7,089 nucleotides of DNA from an uncultured Collinsella sp. (GTDB lineage Bacteria; Actinomycetota; Coriobacteriia; Coriobacteriales; Coriobacteriaceae). Under the pieces are notes generated by a model that saw nothing but the letters and a program-made list of their open reading frames with translations, had not been told where the DNA came from and made no database searches. The translations under genes and the position numbers were made by a program. The stretch is from assembly GCA_958447915.1 (NCBI GenBank), contig CAUDCB010000098.1:1-7089 (forward strand). Direction: 5' to 3'. Positions 1 through 5,383 of this stretch are shown one piece after another (position 1 is the first letter of the stretch; every line of letters starts with the position of its first letter).

Positions 1-686
1 GTGCGCGGGTCGATGTACTTGGCAGCGTTCTCCCACTGACCATAGTGGCCCATAGCGCCAGCGATGGCCTCCTCGGGGGTCTTGCCGGCCTTGACGGCGT
101 CGGTGAACTTACCGAGGTTCAGGAACTCGAACGCGATGATCTCGTTCTTGTCGTTGAGAGCCATGCGGGTGACGTAGCCCTGAGCGAGCTCGAGGTAACG
201 AGCGCCCTTGGCCTTGGTGCCGAACATGGTGCCGACCTGAGAGCGAAGGCCCTTGCCGAGGTCGTCGAGGGAGGCGCCCACGGGCAGGCCGCCCTCGGAG
301 AACGCGGTCTGGCTGCGGCCGTAAACGATCTGCAGGAAGATCTCGCGCATAGCAACGTTGATGGCGTCGCAGACGAGGTCGGTGTTGAGGGCCTCGAGGA
401 TGGTCTTACCGGGAAGGATCTCGGAAGCCATGGCGGCAGAGTGGGTCATGCCCGAGCAGCCGATGGTCTCAACGAGGGCTTCCTCGATGATGCCGTCCTT
501 GACGTTCAGCGTGAGCTTGCAGGCGCCCTGCTGAGGTGCGCACCAACCCACACCGTGCGTAAGACCGGAGATGTCGGAAATCTCCTTAGCCTGGACCCAC
601 TTGCCCTCCTCGGGGATGGGTGCGGGGCCGTGGTATGCACCCTTGGCAACGGGGCACATGTTCTCCACTTCCTGTGAGTACTGCAT
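1..686 (-). CDS. NifU-like iron-sulfur cluster assembly scaffold protein (GGGtGRT-associated type), 3' end cut off by window
   Basis: The minus strand reads without interruption from ATG at 686 to the window edge, giving 228 residues that start MQYSQEVENMCPVAKGAYHG and still run on at KYIDPR. The segment GCSGMTHSAAMASEIL (about residues 76-91) resembles the GCxxSxAS(S) cluster-ligand loop of NifU/IscU/SufU proteins, with C77 in the ligand position. Other cysteines are C11, C49, C56 and C106, and which of them bind metal cannot be told from sequence. I recognise the protein as the roughly 235-240 residue scaffold family of anaerobes that usually sits beside a GGGtGRT-family gene, so probably only a few C-terminal residues are missing. 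The likely role is cytoplasmic assembly or carriage of an Fe-S cluster, but the family's exact job is not established. The start is supported by a purine-rich AGGAG ribosome site at about 691-695. It is transcribed away from the RAYT-like gene and is not part of the suf operon. Confidence 0.85.
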   Translation of the reverse strand, partial: MQYSQEVENMCPVAKGAYHGPAPIPEEGKWVQAKEISDISGLTHGVGWCAPQQGACKLTLNVKDGIIEEALVETIGCSGMTHSAAMASEILPGKTILEALNTDLVCDAINVAMREIFLQIVYGRSQTAFSEGGLPVGASLDDLGKGLRSQVGTMFGTKAKGARYLELAQGYVTRMALNDKNEIIAFEFLNLGKFTDAVKAGKTPEEAIAGAMGHYGQWENAAKYIDPR

Positions 687-779
687 GCCTCTCCTCTCTA
701 TCGTGTTGGCGTCCCGTCTGGGGGTCGTGGCTGGCGATTGCCGGGCGACCCTTCGAAAGGGACATGACATGCAGCCCCT

Positions 780-814
780 ATAATACCGCGAAATGCACGG
801 AATATTCGGCGAAC
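780..814 (-). promoter_or_regulatory. Candidate promoter of the NifU-like gene, with a GAATATTC palindrome over the -35 region
   Basis: On the minus strand a TATTAT -10-like hexamer (785 to 780) lies about 95 bp upstream of the NifU-like ATG. No good TTGACA-like -35 lies at 16-18 bp. Instead the 8-bp palindrome GAATATTC (800-807), within GCCGAATATTCCG, covers the -35 position. That arrangement would fit a regulated promoter with an activator or repressor site there. The same bases read TATAAT on the plus strand (779-784), but no matching -35 or gene follows there. Assignment rests on pattern and position only. Confidence 0.4.
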
Positions 815-1027
815 GGCTCAGTTTTCGTAGCGAGAAGCGCGGAACTTTCAATTGAAGCGATTTAACTCTATGTTCTGTGGTCGCGAACTTCCGTAGAGGG
901 GGTCCGTCTTGGGCAAGCTTTTGGTCAGCTCTTGCAAGCGTTGCAGGGGTTGACCTGTTGCAACGGTGCCGTTCGCCGCCTGTTTACTGCCTTTGGCCGC
1001 GCGAGTGTATTGTTTTGCGTGAATGTT

Positions 1028-1056
1028 TTGACGGCACGCTTCAATCGTGCTGTATT
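1028..1056 (+). promoter_or_regulatory. Promoter of the RAYT-like gene with an inverted repeat in its spacer
   Basis: TTGACG (1028-1033, five of six matches to the -35 consensus) is followed after exactly 17 bp by TGTATT (1051-1056, four of six to the -10 consensus), 33 bp upstream of the ATG at 1090. The whole 17-bp spacer is an inverted repeat: GCACG (1034-1038), seven bases, CGTGC (1046-1050). A dyad filling the space between -35 and -10 is a common place for a repressor site. Self-regulation by the helix-turn-helix protein it drives is possible but is inference. Confidence 0.5.
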
Positions 1057-1089
1057 TGATGGGGAGCGGATCCCGGCGAAGGGAGCGCC

Positions 1090-1893
1090 ATGCAGCGCGT
1101 TTGGAGAACGGTCACCGGCTTTTACCATGTTTCGGCCCGTGGCATCGGAAAACAGATCATCTTTGAGACCGATGACGACCGGCGGGAGTTTTTGGAGCTG
1201 ATGCGCGACTGCTGCCGCGAGGCCCAGGTGACGATTGTGGCGTGGTGTCTCATGAGCGACTGCGTGGATCTGGTGCTTTTGGATTACGAGGACGAAATGA
1301 GCGCAGCCATGCAGCGGCTGCTGTTGACGTATGCCCGTCGGTTCAATAAGCGCACTGGGCGCTCGGGCTGTCTATTTCGTGAACGTTTTGAGCGCCACTC
1401 GCTCGATATCGACTCGCAGGTGATGGGGGCTGTTCGCTCTGTGCACGCCGATCCGCAGGAGGCTGGCATCAGCTTAATCGAGCGCTATGCGTGGAGCAGC
1501 TTTGTCGAGTATCTACGGGCCTATGACAACGATATGACGAGGGGATTTTCCGACCCGTCTTGCGTGCTTGAGCTTTTTGGTTCTGCCAAGGCCTTTATTG
1601 CCTATTCGCTTTCGACGCCCGATGCCTGCGAGCCTGCGATGCCCGATCTGGAAGAGACGGAGTGGGAGCGGCACGCCTTTGCCGAAAAGCTGGCGAAGGG
1701 TCTCGGGGTTCCGCTCCACGAGGTTAAAGCCGCATCGTCGGCGCAGCGCAATATCGTTATTCTTGGATTGCATGATGCCGGATTTACGGTGCGTCAGATT
1801 GAGCGGTATACGGGTGTTGGCAAAAGTACCGTTGCGCGTATCGTGCGCGCTCGTGCGCGAGCGGCGGTGAGGACTGGCGGGGATCTGGTATAG
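1090..1893 (+). CDS. Degenerate Y1 (HUH) REP-associated transposase-like protein with C-terminal helix-turn-helix
   Basis: This 267-residue protein has the layout of REP-associated tyrosine transposases (RAYT, IS200-like Y1 fold). The opening is GFYHVSARGIGKQIIFETDD (10-29), like the family's YHVxxRG...IF. Then come WCLM (52-55), a YxxRFNKRTGRSGCLFRERF stretch (81-100), and AWSSFVEYL (134-142). In active members WCLM is followed by NHVHL, whose two His bind the metal; here it is DCVDL, so C58 and D60 replace them. The conserved RYIHxNPVxAG reads RSVHADPQEAG (116-126), so the usual tyrosine position is S117. Both changes predict loss of strand cleavage. Residues about 195-253 form a helical tail ending in a helix-turn-helix (GFTVRQIERYTGVGKSTVAR, 231-250), suggesting DNA binding. 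The frame is intact, with its own promoter and an AAGGGAG ribosome site (1079-1085), so it seems maintained rather than decaying. It could be a domesticated regulator or a recently dead transposase. Confidence 0.8.
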   Translation: MQRVWRTVTGFYHVSARGIGKQIIFETDDDRREFLELMRDCCREAQVTIVAWCLMSDCVDLVLLDYEDEMSAAMQRLLLTYARRFNKRTGRSGCLFRERFERHSLDIDSQVMGAVRSVHADPQEAGISLIERYAWSSFVEYLRAYDNDMTRGFSDPSCVLELFGSAKAFIAYSLSTPDACEPAMPDLEETEWERHAFAEKLAKGLGVPLHEVKAASSAQRNIVILGLHDAGFTVRQIERYTGVGKSTVARIVRARARAAVRTGGDLV

Positions 1894-1907
1894 AGCCGCT
1901 CGTGCGC
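1848..1907 (+). repeat. 11-bp direct repeat and overlapping hairpins across the RAYT-like stop codon
   Basis: CGCTCGTGCGC occurs at 1848-1858 and again at 1897-1907, 49 bp apart, one copy in the last codons of the gene and one just after the stop. CGAGCGGC (1858-1865) can pair with GCCGCTCG (1895-1902), or its first six bases can pair locally with CGCTCG (1848-1853). The two folds exclude each other. No U-run follows, so this is not a standard terminator. Arginine and alanine codons make the upstream part repetitive, so chance is possible. Confidence 0.35.
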
Positions 1908-2023
1908 CGGAATTGCTGTTCAAAAGACTGGTAGGGGCAGGCACGTCCCTGATTTGTATAAAACCTTAGACCTATTGCATATAATTAGGGCTCAGTCCGG
2001 GTTTGCCCGTGCCTACCCCCGTC

Positions 2024-2064
2024 TGCACCGTGCAAAAAGCGGAATATTCAGCATTGGGGTGCTG
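2024..2064 (-). repeat. Palindromic element copy A (29-bp two-part motif plus hairpin)
   Basis: Read on the minus strand, GCTGAATATTC, seven variable bases, then TGCACGGTGCA occupies 2052 to 2024. Next to it, CAGCA (2049-2053) and TGCTG (2060-2064) form a 5-bp hairpin with a 6-base loop whose arm runs into the motif. It matches copy B at 2241-2269 in layout and in most bases outside the seven-base spacer, in opposite orientation. Confidence 0.55.
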
Positions 2065-2224
2065 CCGGTGCCGCCGCAACCTTGCGGTATGCGGGGCCAA
2101 GAAGCTATTTTTGTCTGCCGGTATGCCCCGAAACACACGCTTGCGTCCCGTCAGACAGTGATGCTTGTTCCAAAACGCCCTATAAAAGCACCTGGAGACG
2201 TTGGTTAACGCCCCCGATTTGTAT

Positions 2225-2269
2225 GCACGCAACTTGGCGTGCTGAATATTCGGAAAAATGCACGCTGCA
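2225..2269 (+). repeat. Palindromic element copy B (29-bp two-part motif plus hairpin)
   Basis: On the plus strand, GCTGAATATTC, seven variable bases, then TGCACGCTGCA occupies 2241-2269. Just before it, GCACGC (2225-2230) and GCGTGC (2237-2242) form a perfect 6-bp hairpin with a 6-base loop, the same layout as copy A but with different paired bases. ATGCACGC is repeated directly at 2223-2230 and 2258-2265, so GCGTGC could instead pair with the second copy (2260-2265) and enclose the GAATATTC core. Confidence 0.55.
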
Positions 2270-2306
2270 ACCCACGGGACCCTTTCGCGACAGGTGCAAA
2301 GCAAGT

Positions 2307-2331
2307 CGAGCCGCCCGTATTGGGCGGCTCG
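2307..2331 (-). terminator. Likely rho-independent terminator of the suf operon
   Basis: A perfect 10-bp GC-rich stem (CGAGCCGCCC / GGGCGGCTCG) with a 5-base loop lies about 30 bp after the sufU stop codon. On the minus strand it is followed by ACTTGCTTTGC, a weak, broken U-tract, so termination may be incomplete. The plus strand has an A-run rather than a T-run after the stem, so a terminator for plus-strand transcripts is less likely. Confidence 0.6.
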
Positions 2332-2362
2332 GCCATCAAAAAGCTTGGATTTGGGACATCCG

Positions 2363-2797
2363 CTACTGGTTAGCTTGCCCTTCGAGCATGCCGTCGAGGG
2401 TGCGCCAGGCGAGCTCGGCGCACTTGACGCGGGCGGGCATGTGTGAGATGTCCTGGAGCTGGGCGGCTTCGTCCAGGTCTTCCAGGTCCTCCTCAGAGAG
2501 CTGCTTGCCGCGTATCATAGCCAGGAAGAGCCCGGCCAGGCGGCGTGCCTCCTCGACCGTCTCGCCGGTGATGAGGTCGGCCATGATGTCGGCCGAGGCC
2601 TGGCTGATGGCGCAGCCGTGGCCGGTAAACGAGGCCTCCTCGATCACGTTGTTCTCGACACGCAGCTGCAAGGTGAGCTCGTCGCCGCAGCTGGGGTTGA
2701 TGCCGTCGTGCTCGTGCGTGGGGGCGTCCATCTCGTACTTGTAGTCAGGGTGCGAGTTATGCTCCATAAACGTGGTGGAGGTGTACAGATTACCCAT
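2363..2797 (-). CDS. sufU: SufU, zinc-dependent sulfurtransferase / Fe-S assembly protein
   Basis: This 144-residue protein has the usual SufU length and ligand pattern: NPSCGDE (C37 and D39), GHGCAISQASADIM (C62) and ARVKCAELAW (C126). In characterised SufU proteins the three Cys and one Asp hold a zinc ion, and SufU accepts persulfide sulfur from SufS, replacing SufE. The roughly 20-residue insertion between the second and third cysteine regions (about residues 95-118, acidic EEDLEDLDEAAQLQD) is typical of SufU compared with IscU. The start ATG (2797) is chosen because it overlaps the sufS stop by 8 bp, has GGAG eight bases upstream inside sufS, and puts LYTSTTFMEHNSHP at the family's normal N-terminus. 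The open frame continues upstream only as an out-of-frame reading of sufS. It is the last gene of the operon, and no sufE or sufA is seen in the window. Confidence 0.93.
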   Translation of the reverse strand: MGNLYTSTTFMEHNSHPDYKYEMDAPTHEHDGINPSCGDELTLQLRVENNVIEEASFTGHGCAISQASADIMADLITGETVEEARRLAGLFLAMIRGKQLSEEDLEDLDEAAQLQDISHMPARVKCAELAWRTLDGMLEGQANQ

Positions 2798-4115
2798 TGA
2801 ACGTGCTCCAAACGTGATGCAGGCCGGCGATGAACTTGTCGATATCGGCCTTGTCGTTGTAGAAGGCCACGCTGGCACGGCAGCAGGCGAGATTCTCGAC
2901 GCCCAGCCAGGTAAGCAGCGGCTGCGCGCAGTGGTGACCGGCGCGGATGCAGACGCCGTCCATGTCCATGATGCTTGCGACATCGTGCGGGTGGATGCCC
3001 TTGACGTTAAAGCTGACGACGCCGTGGTGGTTGTCCCAATAGATGGAGCCGATGATCTGGACAAAGTCGAGCTGCATGAGCTCGCTCATCAGGTAGTGGA
3101 CAAGTGCCTGCTCGCGTGCCTGGATGTTTTCGTAGCCAACCGTGTTGACGAGGTAGTCGAGGGCGGCGCCTGTGGCGAAGATGCCGGCGGCGTCCTGCGT
3201 GCCGGCCTCGAACTTCTCGGGGACGGGCGCCCAGACGGCGTCCTGCTCGGTGACCGAATCGATCATTTCGCCACCGGTAAGCATGGGCGGCATGGCGTTG
3301 AGCAGGTCCATCTTGCCCCACAGCACGCCGATACCCATGGGGCCCATGGCCTTGTGCGCGCTAAAGGCAAAGAAGTCGGCGCCCAGATCGGCCATATCGA
3401 CCGGCATGTGCGGCAGCGACTGCGCACCGTCGACGACCAGGTAGCCGCCGTACTTGTGTACGAGCTTGCCGAGGTTCTTGACCGGGTTCTCGACGCCCAG
3501 CACGTTAGAGACCTGACCCACGGCCAGAATCTTGGTTTTGGGGCCAACCTTGGCAAGCACTTCTTCGGTGGTGAGCTGGCCGGTCTTGGTGGGGTAGAGG
3601 TAGACGAGCTTGGCGCCGGTCTCGCGGCAGACCTGCTGCCAAGGAATCAGGTTGGAGTGGTGCTCCATGATGGTGATGACGACCTCGTCGCCGGGCTCCA
3701 GCACCGTGGGCGCAAAGCTCTTGGCGACCAGGTTGAGCGACTCGCTGGTGTTGCGGGTGAAGATGATCTCGTTGGCCTGGGAAGCGCCGATGAGATCGGC
3801 GATCTGCTGGCGCACCTTCGCGATAGCGTCGGTGGCCTCGACGGATAGCGAGTACAGGCCGCGCAGCGGGTTGGCGTTCATGCGCTGGTAGAAGTCGCGC
3901 TCGGCGTCGAGCACGCAGGCGGGGCGCTGCGCGGTGGCAGCGCTATCGAGAAAGGCGATCTCGGGGTGCTGCTGGAACAGCGGGAACTGGCCCTTGTAGG
4001 GGTTGGTCTCGATGTCCACAGTGGGCCAGCCGCGCGAAGCCTCGTCGCTGGCGTCGAGCTCCATGGGCTCGGGGGCAGTGCAGGTGTCGCATTTAACGTG
4101 CTCGGTGTCGATCAT
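2790..4115 (-). CDS. sufS: SufS, PLP-dependent cysteine desulfurase
   Basis: This class V aminotransferase-fold enzyme turns L-cysteine into alanine plus an enzyme-bound persulfide, the sulfur source for SufU and SufBCD. Visible family marks are LDSAATAQRP (56-65), MEHHSNLIPW (150-159), VVDGAQS (227-233) with the PLP-contacting Asp at 229, SAHK (252-255) with the PLP-bound Lys at 255, and RAGHHCAQP (391-399) with the persulfide-carrying Cys at 396. At 441 residues it is about 35 longer than typical SufS (around 406). The extra length is an N-terminal stretch with a CDTC (CxxC) motif at residues 9-12, before the usual start near VDIETNPYKGQFPLF. The ATG at 4115 is preferred because it overlaps the sufD stop in an ATGA and follows a GGAGGAG ribosome site. 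No ribosome site precedes the alternative M18. Confidence 0.96.
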   Translation of the reverse strand: MIDTEHVKCDTCTAPEPMELDASDEASRGWPTVDIETNPYKGQFPLFQQHPEIAFLDSAATAQRPACVLDAERDFYQRMNANPLRGLYSLSVEATDAIAKVRQQIADLIGASQANEIIFTRNTSESLNLVAKSFAPTVLEPGDEVVITIMEHHSNLIPWQQVCRETGAKLVYLYPTKTGQLTTEEVLAKVGPKTKILAVGQVSNVLGVENPVKNLGKLVHKYGGYLVVDGAQSLPHMPVDMADLGADFFAFSAHKAMGPMGIGVLWGKMDLLNAMPPMLTGGEMIDSVTEQDAVWAPVPEKFEAGTQDAAGIFATGAALDYLVNTVGYENIQAREQALVHYLMSELMQLDFVQIIGSIYWDNHHGVVSFNVKGIHPHDVASIMDMDGVCIRAGHHCAQPLLTWLGVENLACCRASVAFYNDKADIDKFIAGLHHVWSTFNG

Positions 4116-5383
4116 GCGAGCTCCTCCTCAAAGTTGTCGATCAGGTTGTTGCCCAGGCGGACAACGGCGGCGCGGGTGCGCTCATCGGTGGCGGAAAGCG
4201 CAGCGTCCTCCAGCTTGGCGCGGATGAACAGATCCTCGGCGGCGTTTTGGTCAAGGCCGCGGCAGGCGAGGTAGAACAGCTGCTCGTCGCGGACGTGGCC
4301 GATGGTGGCGCCGTGGTTGCCGGCGACGTCGTCCTCGTCGCACAGGATGACGGGGACAGTCTTGTTGTCGACGCCCTTGTTGGCCAGCAACACGGTTTCG
4401 CGTTCGGTGCCGGTTGCGCCCTTGCAGCCGTGCACGAGGTCGATGGTGCCGCGGTAGACCTTCTTGGACGTGCCGGTCAGCACGCCGTTGGCGTCGATCT
4501 CGCACTCGGTCTTGCGACCGCGGTGGCGCAGCTCGTAGTTAAAGTCGCGCACCTGCTCGCGGGCGCCCAGGTAATCGGTATCGATGGTCACCTTGGCGGT
4601 ATCGCCCAGCAGGTCGCCGGCAAGGCCGGTGGCGCTGGCGCCGGCACCCAGGACGGTGTGCTGCACGTTGACGCGCGCGCCCTCGTCCAGGAACAGACCG
4701 GTGTCGTCGAGTGCGATCCAGCTGTCGTCGAGCGTCTGCGTGCAGGTCACGTTGACGGTGGCGTACTCGTGGGCGCACACGCGCAGCGCGGAACCCACGA
4801 CGCCTTCGCCGGCAACGGGGGAGTCCAAGGCGATCTGCAGGTCGAGCGTCGACTGGGGACGGGCGACGACGTCGATGGCGGCGATGGCGGCCGCAGCGTC
4901 GACGCCACTCACGCGCACGGTAACCGTGGTGTGCTGGTATGCGGGCACATCGATGACGATGCGCTTGGTGGTGTGGTCGGCCAGGTAGGTGTAGGCGGCT
5001 TCGCCCATGCCGGTCTCGAAGGCCTCGGCAGGGGAGAGCTCTTCCTCGAGCTTGATGGCGCCGGCCTGGTAGACAGAGGTGGCGGGCACGTCGAGCTCGG
5101 TCTCGGGCGTGATGCGGGCGCGGTCGGCGGCGTCGCCGGGGGCAGCGGCACGGCGCTCGGGGTAGCGCTCGGCCATGGCTTCCATGGCGGCGTCGAAGGC
5201 GTCGGCCGAGCCGGCAAACTGCTCGTCCAGGCCTTCGACCTCAACGGCCTCGGCGGGAGCGGTGACAAGCTCGTCGGAAAGCTCGAGCTTGGTCTGGTTC
5301 ATCTTGAGCCAGCCCCAAGTGACAGCAGGCATCGCATTAACTTGCTCGAGCGTGGTAGCAGCGGTGTTGGTTTCCTGTTTCAT
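4112..5383 (-). CDS. sufD: SufD, Fe-S cluster assembly scaffold subunit
   Basis: This 423-residue protein belongs to the SufB/SufD family. SufD pairs with SufB and a SufC dimer in the cytoplasmic complex where clusters are built. The N-terminal third (about 1-140) is variable and Ala/Glu-rich. The beta-helix core follows, with recognisable late segments YRGTIDLVHGCKGATGTERE (310-329), ILCDEDDVAGNHGATIGHV (346-364) and LFYLACRGL (369-377). H357 in NHGATIG matches the His that in E. coli SufD (His360) is important for cluster assembly and iron acquisition. It lacks the Cys-plus-HEAT ligand arrangement of its neighbour SufB, which is why it is called SufD and not a second SufB. Its ATG shares one base with the sufB stop (TAATG), with AAGGAG ten bases upstream, and its stop overlaps sufS by 4 bp, so translation is probably coupled. 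Confidence 0.93.
   Translation of the reverse strand: MKQETNTAATTLEQVNAMPAVTWGWLKMNQTKLELSDELVTAPAEAVEVEGLDEQFAGSADAFDAAMEAMAERYPERRAAAPGDAADRARITPETELDVPATSVYQAGAIKLEEELSPAEAFETGMGEAAYTYLADHTTKRIVIDVPAYQHTTVTVRVSGVDAAAAIAAIDVVARPQSTLDLQIALDSPVAGEGVVGSALRVCAHEYATVNVTCTQTLDDSWIALDDTGLFLDEGARVNVQHTVLGAGASATGLAGDLLGDTAKVTIDTDYLGAREQVRDFNYELRHRGRKTECEIDANGVLTGTSKKVYRGTIDLVHGCKGATGTERETVLLANKGVDNKTVPVILCDEDDVAGNHGATIGHVRDEQLFYLACRGLDQNAAEDLFIRAKLEDAALSATDERTRAAVVRLGNNLIDNFEEELA

Larger units (their letters stand above)
687..1089. other. Intergenic region between divergent genes (about 400 bp)
   Basis: No convincing gene is seen; the short open frames here have no family resemblance and no good ribosome site. 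It holds the leader and candidate promoter of the NifU-like gene on the left and the promoter of the RAYT-like gene on the right. Small symmetric elements include a 10-bp perfect palindrome TTCAATTGAA (847-856), an inverted pair GTTGCA/TGCAAC (940-945 and 959-964), and CGCTTCAAT, present on the minus strand at 851-859 and on the plus strand at 1037-1045. The stretch 820-1060 is visibly less GC-rich than the flanking genes. Confidence 0.6.
1894..2362. other. Structure-rich intergenic region (about 470 bp) without a recognisable gene
   Basis: No open frame here resembles a protein family, and no tRNA or rRNA signature is seen. The region is dense in inverted repeats. GGGGCAGGCACG (1934-1945) faces CGTGCCTACCCC (2008-2019), with one position that would be a G-U pair in minus-strand RNA. 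CCGCAA-CC-TTGCGG is at 2074-2087. CGGGGC (2092-2097) faces GCCCCG (2125-2130). TGTCTG (2112-2117) faces CAGACA (2152-2157). Two inverted copies of a 29-bp motif lie at 2024-2052 and 2241-2269, and the suf terminator hairpin is at 2307-2331. A TATAAT (1980-1985, plus strand) lacks a good -35. It could be a cluster of REP-like elements or a structured RNA; the sequence alone does not decide. Confidence 0.5.

Noticed and set aside
45..677. 210-residue open frame on the plus strand at the left edge
   Set aside because: The minus strand encodes the recognisable NifU-like scaffold; the plus-strand frame is its mirror, with low-complexity Gly/Ala/Leu/Val content.
1513..1944. 143-residue minus-strand frame overlapping the RAYT-like gene
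   Set aside because: It is antisense to a frame with clear Y1-transposase family motifs and has no recognisable features of its own.
1954..2208. 84-residue plus-strand frame downstream of the RAYT-like gene
   Set aside because: It has no ribosome site or family resemblance, and it runs through several palindromic elements, so non-coding function is more likely.
2042..2269. GAATATTC motifs as ArgR (ARG box) sites
   Set aside because: TGAAT/ATTCA half-sites look similar, but their spacing in the 29-bp motif does not match the ARG box, and no arginine genes are present.
687..2362. CRISPR array, tRNA or complete insertion sequence in the accessory island
   Set aside because: There are no regularly spaced repeats, no tRNA T-loop or acceptor pattern, and no matching terminal inverted repeats with target duplications around the RAYT-like gene.
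2798..3064. Upstream extension of the sufU frame to an ATG at 3064
   Set aside because: Those residues are an out-of-frame reading of sufS (Ser/Thr/Arg-rich) and do not fit SufU. The ATG at 2797 has a ribosome site and gives the normal SufU length.
2772..3848. 358-residue open frame on the plus strand opposite sufS
   Set aside because: It lies antisense to SufS, whose PLP lysine and catalytic cysteine motifs are intact. It has no recognisable domain.
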